The notes under the pieces were generated by a model that saw nothing but the letters and a program-made list of their open reading frames with translations, did not search any database and had not been told where the DNA came from. The position numbers and the translations under genes are program-made. Of a stretch of DNA of 64,000 nt, positions 27,646 through 35,629 are shown one piece after another (the stretch's first letter is position 1; each line of letters opens with the position of its first letter). This stretch comes from CAXMNX01 sp964194845. GTDB taxonomy: Bacteria > Pseudomonadota > Alphaproteobacteria > Rhodobacterales > Rhodobacteraceae. Location: the NCBI GenBank assembly GCA_964194845.1, contig CAXMNX010000089.1, positions 1 through 64,000 on the forward strand. Reading direction: 5' to 3'.

Positions 27646-28572
27646 ATGCGCATCCATCGCGACACTGCTTATCTTGATGTTGCCGACCGCGGCGCGACTG
27701 CGGCAATCGGCAATTTCGATGGTGTGCATCTAGGCCATCAGGCGGTCTTGCAGATTTCCGCCAAAGCATCGGACGCGCCGCTGGGTGTGGTCACATTCGA
27801 GCCGCACCCGCGCGAATTTTTCGCGCCCGACGCCGCGCCCTTTCGCCTGATGAATGCCGACGCCAAGGCGCATCGTCTTGAAAAACTTGGCGTTTTGCAC
27901 TTTTATGAACTGGCCTTCAATTCTACGATTTCCGAACTAACGCCCGAGGATTTCGCGCGGAAGATCCTGGCCGAGAGATTGGGGCTGGCGCACGTCACTG
28001 TGGGACGCGACTTTTGTTTTGGCAAAGATCGGGCAGGCGACAGTGCTGCACTGGAACAATTCGGTTCTGCGATGGGATTTGGCGTGACCATTACCGATCT
28101 GGTGGAAACCGGCGGCATCGAAGTGTCGTCAACACGCATCCGCGCGGCCCTTTCCGATGGACGGCCAGAGGACGCGGCACGGATGCTTGGGCATCTGCAT
28201 CGGATCGAGGGCGTGGTCGAGCGCGGCGAACAGCGCGGTCGCGACCTGGGATATCCGACGGCAAATATGTCGATTGCCGGTCTGCATCCGCCGAAGTTTG
28301 GTGTCTACGCGGTGCGAGTGAGTGTGCTGACCGGCGAGAATGTCGGTGAGTATGACGGTGTCGCCTCGCTTGGGGTCCGTCCGATGTTCGATGGCGATGT
28401 TGCCAACCTTGAAACGTTCCTTTTTGATTTTCGCGGTGATCTTTATGGCGCCGAGCTTTCTGTCGCGCTGGTGGCTTATCTGCGGGCCGAGGAAAAGTTC
28501 GACGGCCTTGATGCGCTGATCGCCCAGATGGACGCCGACAGCGCGCAGGCGCGCGGGCTGCTTGGGCGATGA
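27646..28572 (+). CDS. ribF: Bifunctional riboflavin kinase / FAD synthetase
   Basis: 308 residues converting riboflavin to FMN and FAD. The N-terminal nucleotidyltransferase has GNFDGVHLGH (22-31) and the C-terminal kinase has GRDLGYPTANM (about 198-208). Its stop overlaps the ATG of the YcgN-like gene by 4 bp (ATGA), and that gene in turn overlaps the aldolase, so the three form one coupled operon. Confidence 0.96.
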   Translation: MRIHRDTAYLDVADRGATAAIGNFDGVHLGHQAVLQISAKASDAPLGVVTFEPHPREFFAPDAAPFRLMNADAKAHRLEKLGVLHFYELAFNSTISELTPEDFARKILAERLGLAHVTVGRDFCFGKDRAGDSAALEQFGSAMGFGVTITDLVETGGIEVSSTRIRAALSDGRPEDAARMLGHLHRIEGVVERGEQRGRDLGYPTANMSIAGLHPPKFGVYAVRVSVLTGENVGEYDGVASLGVRPMFDGDVANLETFLFDFRGDLYGAELSVALVAYLRAEEKFDGLDALIAQMDADSAQARGLLGR

Positions 28573-29039
28573 CCGACCCAATTGATCGGACCGGTCTGCG
28601 CGACCGCTATTGGGAGCGTGTGCCGCTTAAAAACCTTACGCGACGGGAATGGGAAGCGCTTTGCGATGGTTGCGGGAAATGCTGCCTGAACAAGCTAGAA
28701 GACCCCGATACCAGCGAGATCGCGTTTACCCGCGTTGCCTGCCGGTTGCTGGACGCCGAAACGTGCCGCTGCGGGCAATACGATATCCGCAAACAATTCG
28801 TGCCCGATTGCGTGCATCTGACGCCGACAAACATCGCGGACATCGCCTATTGGATGCCCGCCACCTGCGCCTATCGACTGCTATTCGAAGGCAAGCCGCT
28901 TTACGACTGGCATCCACTGGTTTCCGGTGATCCGGCTTCGGTTCACGAGGCAGGAATATCGGTCAAAGGCTGGACTGTGCCCGAGTTCGAAGTGCCCGAG
29001 GACGAGTGGGAAGACCATATCATCGAGGATCTGACATGA
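28569..29039 (+). CDS. YcgN-family cysteine-cluster protein (UPF0260)
   Basis: 156 residues with the cysteine pattern CDGCGKCCLNKL, then CRLLD...CRCGQY and PDCVHLTP, as expected for the zinc/iron-chelate-binding YcgN/YkgJ-type family. Function unproven. It starts inside the ribF stop (ATGA) and its own stop overlaps the aldolase start, so expression is translationally coupled. Confidence 0.9.
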   Translation: MTDPIDRTGLRDRYWERVPLKNLTRREWEALCDGCGKCCLNKLEDPDTSEIAFTRVACRLLDAETCRCGQYDIRKQFVPDCVHLTPTNIADIAYWMPATCAYRLLFEGKPLYDWHPLVSGDPASVHEAGISVKGWTVPEFEVPEDEWEDHIIEDLT

Positions 29040-30085
29040 ATTTCGCCTCGGACAATGCCGGGCCCGTCCATCCCAAAGTTCTGGAGGCCCTCGCGCGAGC
29101 CAACGACGGCTATGCGATGCCATATGGCAACGATCCCTTGACCGCGCGCGCCGAGGAGAAGGTTCGCGAGCTGTTTGAAGCGCCGGACGCCGGTGTGTTT
29201 CTGGTCGCCACCGGGACGGCGGCCAATTCGCTGTGTCTGGCAACGCTGGCAAATCCCTGGGAAACGGTTTTTTGCGCGCGGTTCGCCCATGCCCACGTGG
29301 ACGAATGCAATGCGCCCGAGTTTTTTGGCGGCGGCATCAAGATTTCAACGGTGGGCGCGGCCGATGACAAATATACGGCTGCCGAGCTGGAAACGGCGAT
29401 TGCGGCGTGGGATCCGGCGAATATTCAGAACCCGGCGTGGGGGCCGGTTTCGGTCACTCAGGTCACCGAGCGCGGCACGCTTTATTCTTTAGAGGAAATT
29501 TCCGCAATTGCGGGTGTCGCCAGGGCGCATGGGTTGACGCTGCATTTGGATGGCGCGCGTTTCGCCAATGCTGCCATCGCGCTGGAATGCAGTGCGGCGG
29601 ACATGTCATGGCGCGCGGGCGTCGATGCGGTGTCGTTCGGGGGCACAAAAAATGGGCTGATGGGCGTCGAGGCGGCGGTGATCTTCGACGGCGACAAGGC
29701 GGAGGAATTTGCCCGGCGGCGGAAGCGGGGCGCGCATCTATTCTCGAAAAGCCGGTATCTGGCCGCCCAGATGGACGCCAGTCTCACCGACGATCTTTGG
29801 CGCGAAACCGCGACGGCGGCCAATGCGGCGGCGGCGCGGCTTGTTGAGGGTCTGAAAGGTGTTAATGAGGCCGAGTTTGCCTTCACGCCGCAGGCCAACA
29901 TGATCTATGTCTGGATGCCGCGCGCGCTGCACCGGCGTCTGAACGATGCCGGGGCCATTTACTATATCGAGCAAGGCAGGCTTGAGGGCGCAGATCCGGG
30001 CGAATTGCTGCTTGGACGGCTGGTGTGCGACTGGTCGACGACGAAAGAAAGCGTGGACCGGTTTCTTGAGGTTGCACAGGGGTAG
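29036..30085 (+). CDS. ltaE: Low-specificity L-threonine aldolase
   Basis: PLP aldolase, 349 residues, splitting threonine or beta-hydroxy amino acids to glycine plus an aldehyde. Starts MNFASDNAGPVHPKVLEAL; LHLDGARFANA and the PLP-lysine segment SFGGTKNGLMG are typical. Start is fixed by the ATGA overlap with the upstream gene. Glycine produced here could feed BhcC further along the window, an inference only. Confidence 0.92.
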   Translation: MNFASDNAGPVHPKVLEALARANDGYAMPYGNDPLTARAEEKVRELFEAPDAGVFLVATGTAANSLCLATLANPWETVFCARFAHAHVDECNAPEFFGGGIKISTVGAADDKYTAAELETAIAAWDPANIQNPAWGPVSVTQVTERGTLYSLEEISAIAGVARAHGLTLHLDGARFANAAIALECSAADMSWRAGVDAVSFGGTKNGLMGVEAAVIFDGDKAEEFARRRKRGAHLFSKSRYLAAQMDASLTDDLWRETATAANAAAARLVEGLKGVNEAEFAFTPQANMIYVWMPRALHRRLNDAGAIYYIEQGRLEGADPGELLLGRLVCDWSTTKESVDRFLEVAQG

Positions 30086-30088
30086 GTC

Positions 30089-30565
30089 TCAGGCAAAGCC
30101 CTCGCGAACCGCACCATCGCGAACCACGGCAGCTTCAATCGCCTCTGCCCGATGAACCCGCCGCGTCTGGCCGTCGTTTTCAAGGCTGATCCCAACCGCA
30201 CCGCCGGTGGCGCGCAGCGAGTCCCCGACGGCCACGGCGTATTCCATCAGGAAACTTGACGGCTTGATCACACTTGTCCGTGCGGCGACGACATATTCCT
30301 CGTTCTGGCGAACCGGGGCCAGAAAGTCCGCCGTCACCCGGCGCACGACCAGCATAGGATCGCCCGGGCCGTAATCGGTGAACCCATAATCCTGAACATA
30401 CGCCACCCGGATCGTTTCGAACCACCGCAGAAACACGACGTTGTTCACGTGGTTCAGCGCGTCAAGTTCGTAAAACCGCACCCGGTCGCGATAGCCATAG
30501 GCAAAGCCGTCCAATCCGGCCCGGGCCAGCGTTTCGGCGTCGAGGTGGGTGAGAAAATCAGACAT
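30089..30565 (-). CDS. Acyl-CoA thioesterase (hot-dog fold)
   Basis: 158 residues of the 4-hydroxybenzoyl-CoA thioesterase / YbgC type. The FYELDALNHVNNVVFLRWFE segment carries the catalytic Asp and the usual H-V-N-N run. Convergent with ltaE, 3 bp between stops. It lies just outside the tRNA-Gly. Substrate unknown. Confidence 0.87.
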   Translation of the reverse strand: MSDFLTHLDAETLARAGLDGFAYGYRDRVRFYELDALNHVNNVVFLRWFETIRVAYVQDYGFTDYGPGDPMLVVRRVTADFLAPVRQNEEYVVAARTSVIKPSSFLMEYAVAVGDSLRATGGAVGISLENDGQTRRVHRAEAIEAAVVRDGAVREGFA

Positions 30566-30579
30566 ATCTTTAAGCGCCC

Positions 30580-30653
30580 TGGAGCGGGTGAAGGGAATCG
30601 AACCCTCGTCTTTAGCTTGGGAAGCTGCTGCTCTGCCATTGAGCTACACCCGC
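30580..30653 (-). tRNA. tRNA-Gly (CCC anticodon)
   Basis: Complete 74 nt cloverleaf with encoded CCA: acceptor GCGGGTG/CACCCGC, D-arm GCTC...GAGC, anticodon loop TTCCCAA and T-loop TTCGATT. In the anticodon stem, positions 28 and 42 read C and A and do not pair. A 40 bp copy of its 5' part lies at 33447-33486 in the same orientation, marking this tRNA as a likely integration site. Confidence 0.95.
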
Positions 30654-30715
30654 TGATCGGAAAAGGCTTAGTTCAAGGGGTTTTTCCGGTCAAGCGCATC
30701 GCGGGATTCGAGTGG

Positions 30716-31907
30716 TCAGCGGATCGGCATGCCTTTTTGCCGGATCAGGCGTTTCTGAGCGGCGATCCGGAAAGGCGCGTTGGGTGCTCCGTAGCCGTTG
30801 TAGTCTTCCTGACGCTCGACGATCTCGAAGAAAAACCCTTTCGCGTCCGGGCGGCCATAGAGTTGCAGGTATCGGCCCAGATCGTCCTCGTCATAAAGGA
30901 TGTTCGACGCCTTCAGTTGTGAAACAAAGCTGTCGTCGACATTGAACCGGGTTGCCAGATCGCCGTAGTAGTTTTCCGGAATAGGCAACGGCTCAAAGCC
31001 TGTTACCGCCAGCCTGGCGGCGGTGTCAAAGATATCGTCGGTCGCAAAAGCAACGTGCTGAACCGTCGAGCCAAGACTGTCGCTGAGAAAATGACCGGCA
31101 AGTGTGCGATGGGTTTCGGCGCCATTGAGGGTTAGGCGTACTGCACCATCTGGGGCTTCGATGCTTTGGCTCCTCACAAGCCCGTCGGGATCGACAATGT
31201 CCAGCATCGGAGATGTCTTGAGGTCAAATATCGATGTGTAGAACAGCGACCAACTCAGCATCTCGTCGTAGTCCATTGTCTGCCCCACGTGATCGATACG
31301 ATTGAGACCGGCACCCTTGCTGTCGCCCGTCTCATCCTCCGCGAGAAACTCAATTTCCCAGACGTCGGACAGCCCGCTTTCATCGTCGATAAAGTGCATG
31401 ACGCTGCCGCCAACGCCGCGGATTGCAGGTATGTTCAGCTCGCCGGGCCCAATCGGTTGTGAAAATGGCGCGGCACCCATTGCCGAGGCCCGTGTCACCG
31501 TTCGGGCGACGCTGGCGACATGCAGGCCAAGATCACAGATGCCGGTGCCGTGCGCGTGGTAGAAGGTCTGCGCGAAACCGGACGGGTCCTCGTTGACAAT
31601 AATCCGGATCGAGCCCTGCTGCCAAAGTGTGAGTTGCTTTGCGATATGTACGCCCGCGCGGCGAAAACCCATCCCTTGTAGCGCCTGCGAGAAAGCGTGC
31701 GCTTCTTCGCCACGGGTCGCAATCTCTATGAATTCCACACCTTTAACCGCCATACGCGCCGGCAACTCGGGCAAGTCGATCTTGATATCAGGCTCAGCGC
31801 GGCGCACATCGTCCATTAGGGCAACCAGTGAACGGTGCCCGTCACGGGCAATGCCTGATGGGCTGCCGCCTCGGAATTGATCGTTGAAGATCTCCAGGCT
31901 GATCGTA
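30716..31907 (-). pseudogene. quiC: 3-dehydroshikimate dehydratase (QuiC-type), C-terminal fragment
   Basis: Encodes the HPPD-like VOC half of the two-domain QuiC/AsbF-type dehydratase that turns dehydroshikimate into protocatechuate. From a possible ATG at 31816 it gives 366 residues, but the frame stays open upstream and reads ISLEIFNDQFRGGSP and DGHRSLVALM, the tail of the missing N-terminal TIM-barrel. About 250 residues including the barrel's active site are gone. The break at about 31907 joins head to head with another truncated gene. Likely non-functional as a dehydratase. Confidence 0.8.
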
Positions 31908-33075
31908 CGACGGCGTCACAGCATCGGTCCGCATGGCAGACGGAACTATGAATTTGGTCCAAACGGATTTTCTTGCCGGTTGCGATGGCGGATCGAGCCC
32001 GGTTCGCAATGCTCTCGGGATCAGTCTGCGCGGCGAAGGCGATATCCTGCGGCTGCGTCAGGCACTTTTCCGCTGCGATACCCTGTTTGACCAATTGCCG
32101 ATTGGCGGCGGTCCGGGCACGGGCCGACATTACCACGTTGCCGATGATGCCCATTCCTTTCTAATCATGCAGGATTCGACCCGGCACTGGACACTTCACG
32201 CAGTTGTCGAGGACGACGCGGCGATGGCCCGGCAATTTGAGAAGATCGTGGGCGTGCCGATTGACTATGAGATGCTGTATGTTGGCGGTTGGAAACAGAA
32301 CCTTCTTCTGGCGGACAAATACGGAGAAGGGCGCGTCTGGCTGGCGGGAGACGCCGCGCATCTGGTAGTTCCCACCGGTGGGCTGGGCATGAATACCGGG
32401 ATTGGTGATGCCGTCGATCTTTCGTGGAAACTGGCAGCCGTACTACAAGGGTGGGGCGGCCCGGAGCTTTTGCCGTCCTATGAAATTGAACGACGGCAAG
32501 TCGGCGACCGCAACATCGGCGCGTCACGCCATGCATCGACCGGCAGGCGCAAGTGGCGCTCTCTTTGGCGGCCGGAACTGGACTGTGACGCACCGGATTA
32601 CGATGCCGCACGCACCGAGTTTGTCCGCGTGGCCGATGAAGAACAGCGCAAAACCAATGAAATGATTGGGGCAGAACTGGGCTATCGCTATGTGGGCAGC
32701 CCGGTGATCATCGAAGAACCCGGCGGGCCGGAGCAATCTTTTCGGACCTACGACCCGGCCGCCTGGACTGGCGTTCGCCTGCCGCATTCCTGGATTGCTC
32801 CGGGCCAGTCCGTTCTTGACGCATGTGGCCCGCAATTCACTGTCCTACGGTTTGGCGCGGAAATCGACGCCGCAGAGACAATAGTTCGCGCATTTGAAGC
32901 GGTTCACGTGCCGGTTCGCGAAGTTGCAATCGAAGACGAGCATCTCCGCAAGCAATACGGGCGCGATTTGTTCCTTCTGCGTCCCGATCTGCACATTGCA
33001 TGGCGGGGCAACACAGTGCCAACCGACCCCATGGCGCTGGCTTTACAGGTCTCCGGAAACAACAAAAGGGCGTGA
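31908..33075 (+). pseudogene. FAD-dependent aromatic monooxygenase, N-terminally truncated
   Basis: C-terminal two thirds of an MhpA/PheA-type flavin hydroxylase. The second FAD motif FLAGCDGGSSPVR appears right at the start, and the GD motif VWLAGDAAHLVVPTGG with GMNTGIGDAVDLSWK follows. The N-terminal GxGxxG dinucleotide fold (about 160 residues) is absent. Reading frame before the ATG at 31933 still matches the family back to about 31911. A 4 bp gap to the amidohydrolase fragment shows a former operon. Confidence 0.82.
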
Positions 33076-33079
33076 AGGC

Positions 33080-33475
33080 ATGAAAAAAATTGACGTATTC
33101 ACGCATATCTGGCCGGAAAGCTATCACAAGGCATTGATCGATCTGGTCGGTGAGACGACCGATATCACGCGTCGGTCCGAGGCGGTGCCGATGATGGTCA
33201 ATCTGGATCGCCGCCTTGAGGTCATGGACACGTTCGGGCCTGACTATTGCCAGATCCTGTCGCTCGGCTCTGCGTCCTACGAACTTGTGGCCGACCCGGA
33301 TGACGCGCTTCGTCTTGCCCGCATTGGTTCCGATGGCATGGCTGACCTTGTCGCCCGTGACCCCGGGCGGTTTCCCGGCTTCATCGCGACGGCTGTCATG
33401 TCGAACCCGGATGCGGCCGTCGGCGAAGCGCGGCGCGCGATCGAACAGCTTGGGAAGCTGCTGCTTTGCCATTGA
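33080..33475 (+). pseudogene. Amidohydrolase (ACMSD-like), C-terminally truncated
   Basis: Starts MKKIDVFTHIWPESYHKAL like metal-dependent decarboxylase/hydrolase family 2 proteins, which run to about 330 residues. It breaks after AIEQLG at about residue 125; the last residues KLLLCH and the stop are read from the tRNA-Gly fragment. The breakpoint falls in a CAGCTTGG stretch shared with the tRNA anticodon region. Non-functional by length. Confidence 0.82.
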
Positions 33476-33486
33476 GATACACCCGC
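33447..33486 (-). repeat. 5' half of tRNA-Gly(CCC), probable attachment-site remnant
   Basis: Forty bases matching 30614-30653 at 38 positions in the same orientation: acceptor 5' strand, D-arm and anticodon loop, ending in the 3' anticodon stem. The two differences fall in the D-stem region. Sequence beyond on the right would be the displaced native upstream region of the tRNA. Confidence 0.85.
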
Positions 33487-33613
33487 GCGAGGCTGTCCTA
33501 TGCCCCAGCCGTGGAGCATCGGCAACAAAAACCCACTTAACCACGGTCGCGGCTGTGTCAGCGACGCCGGGCGCTGTAACCTTGGGCCAAAATACAAACA
33601 ACGGACGGCAGGC

Positions 33614-35587
33614 ATGAGCAATTTGAGGGAGATTCTGGCGGCCGGCGAGGTGGCTTTGGCCGAGGGTCGCGGCAAAGACGCATTTGATCATATGAGCGAC
33701 GCCATGGAGATCCGGCCCGGGTTTGCCCCCATCGCCGAATTTTATTTGCGCGCCTGTCTGGCAAGCGGGAAGAATGACAACGCCTGGCAGGCCGCCGAGC
33801 ATCTGGCGCTTCTGGTGCCAGACAGCAAGGACGCGGCAGACGCTTTTCGCGTCGCGGGCAAGGCGCTTGACCGGGAGCATGAAGGTGCGCGGCGGGCGAC
33901 GGACATTTATGCGGCAATTGCAAAAGCAAGCGGCGGGGCTTTGAAAAGCAAGGTAAAGGGTCTTTTCGCCCGCAACGCGCCGAGCCCGGACCTGGCCTGC
34001 CTTGACGCTGCACTCGCCAGTGATCTGCCGGCAGGACTGAAAACATTGCTTTCGCGGGCGCGGGACCAGTTGCAGGGCGGCCAGCACGAGGCGGCGAGCC
34101 GCAGCGCGGCAGAATTGTCCGAGACGAAGGTAATTCATCCCGCCGCCCGTTTGCTGGCTGGAATTGTCGGCCTAGCCGAAGGCCAGTTTCAGGAGGCGCT
34201 TGCAAATTTCGATGCAGCGTCCGAACTTCTGGGCGATCACGCCGCACTTCGTGTGTTGACGCTTCGCGCCGCAGTTCAATCGGAAAAAATCGCGCGGGCC
34301 GAGGCCATCGTGAGTGGGATTGCGGAAAAAGACCGGATGGGCCCTTGGGTTATGATGATCCTTGCGGAACTTTCTCAGAAACGCGGTGATCTGGCGAAAG
34401 CACATGAATTGGCGGCGGAGCTGGAGAAAAAGCACCGGACGCCCGAGGCGGCTGTTTTACAGGCACGGCTTTTTGCCGCTGAGGGCAGGTTTGAGGAGGC
34501 GGCTGCATCGCACAAGACAAGTGCTGAGCGCGCGCCGCTGTCAGGACGACCGTTTTATGCCGCCGCTGTCGAGCGACAGATGGTTCAGGGCACGGATTTG
34601 TTTTCGCTGGCCGAAGCGCGGCTTTCCAACCCGTCAATGGCGCAAAACGAGCGCGCCTATATCCATTTTGCGCTTGGAAAGGCGCTTCAGGCCACGGGCG
34701 GGCCCGATGCGGCATTCGATCACTTTCGCCGCGGTAATGCGCTGATGGATCGGTGGTACGATCCCGATAGCGAGCAGGGCGACATCGATGCACTGACCCG
34801 TCACGTCACAGCCGAGCGGCTTGGGCGCGCGTCCGCCAACGAGCGTGGCAAAGGGATTGTCGCTGTCTGCGGCATGCCGCGATCGGGGTCCACGCTTACG
34901 GCGCAAATTCTTGGGCGGCACCCGGGGGCGATTTCGATAGGCGAGGCTTTTGCGTTCAGTCACTGCCTCGATGTGGCGACGTCTGCCGGGTATCCTGAGA
35001 AGATTGACGAGATTGATGGTGCCTTTTTTGAGGAACTGGGTGATCGCTACCTGTCAATGCTGCCCGAGGCCGCACAGGACGCCGACATTGTGGTCGACAA
35101 GGCCCTGATGACGTTTCGGGATCTTGGGTTGTTGCGGCTGATGCTTCCCGGCGCAAAGGTCGTTCATGCTCGCCGCGATCACCGTGACACATGCTTTTCG
35201 ATCTATTGCCAGCGTTTCGAAGGCTATCACGGATACGCTTACCGACTGGATACGCTGGCGCATTTTGCCCATTTGCACGATGAGATAATGGCGCATTGGA
35301 CGGCGACGATGGGTGCGCAAATCCAAACTGTCGAATACGAGGATGTGGTGGAGAACGTGGAAAATGCGGCCCGGCGAATTCTGGACTTTGCCGGGTTGGA
35401 TTTTCGCCCTGAGTGTCTGGATTTCCAGAAAGCGCAAGGCCAGGTCACAACCAGCTCGGCCTTTCAGGTGCGCCAGAAGATTTACAGCTCGTCGGTTGGC
35501 GCATGGAGGCGACACGAGAGCGATTTGGCAGTCCTACTGGAAGGGTTGAAAAATAAGCCATTTCAGAGTCTTACGGAGGAAACCTAG
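33614..35587 (+). CDS. TPR-containing sulfotransferase family protein
   Basis: 657 residues. The N-terminal 400 are helical TPR-like repeats. From about 417 a sulfotransferase domain begins with the PAPS loop GMPRSGSTLTAQIL, followed by VVDKALMTFRD and the 3'-phosphate site HARRDHRDTCFSIY. Such fusions are common in marine alphaproteobacteria; the acceptor (glycan, lipid or protein) is unknown. The ATG at 33614 is preceded by GGCAGG. Confidence 0.9.
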   Translation: MSNLREILAAGEVALAEGRGKDAFDHMSDAMEIRPGFAPIAEFYLRACLASGKNDNAWQAAEHLALLVPDSKDAADAFRVAGKALDREHEGARRATDIYAAIAKASGGALKSKVKGLFARNAPSPDLACLDAALASDLPAGLKTLLSRARDQLQGGQHEAASRSAAELSETKVIHPAARLLAGIVGLAEGQFQEALANFDAASELLGDHAALRVLTLRAAVQSEKIARAEAIVSGIAEKDRMGPWVMMILAELSQKRGDLAKAHELAAELEKKHRTPEAAVLQARLFAAEGRFEEAAASHKTSAERAPLSGRPFYAAAVERQMVQGTDLFSLAEARLSNPSMAQNERAYIHFALGKALQATGGPDAAFDHFRRGNALMDRWYDPDSEQGDIDALTRHVTAERLGRASANERGKGIVAVCGMPRSGSTLTAQILGRHPGAISIGEAFAFSHCLDVATSAGYPEKIDEIDGAFFEELGDRYLSMLPEAAQDADIVVDKALMTFRDLGLLRLMLPGAKVVHARRDHRDTCFSIYCQRFEGYHGYAYRLDTLAHFAHLHDEIMAHWTATMGAQIQTVEYEDVVENVENAARRILDFAGLDFRPECLDFQKAQGQVTTSSAFQVRQKIYSSSVGAWRRHESDLAVLLEGLKNKPFQSLTEET

Positions 35588-35629
35588 CCGCATAGATGCG
35601 CGGCGTTTGCGTCAAACTGGCGAAAACTT

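Noticed and set aside
30716..31816. Intact 4-hydroxyphenylpyruvate dioxygenase
   Set aside because: The frame continues upstream with the tail of a QuiC TIM-barrel domain, so it is the C-terminal half of a two-domain dehydratase, not a free dioxygenase.
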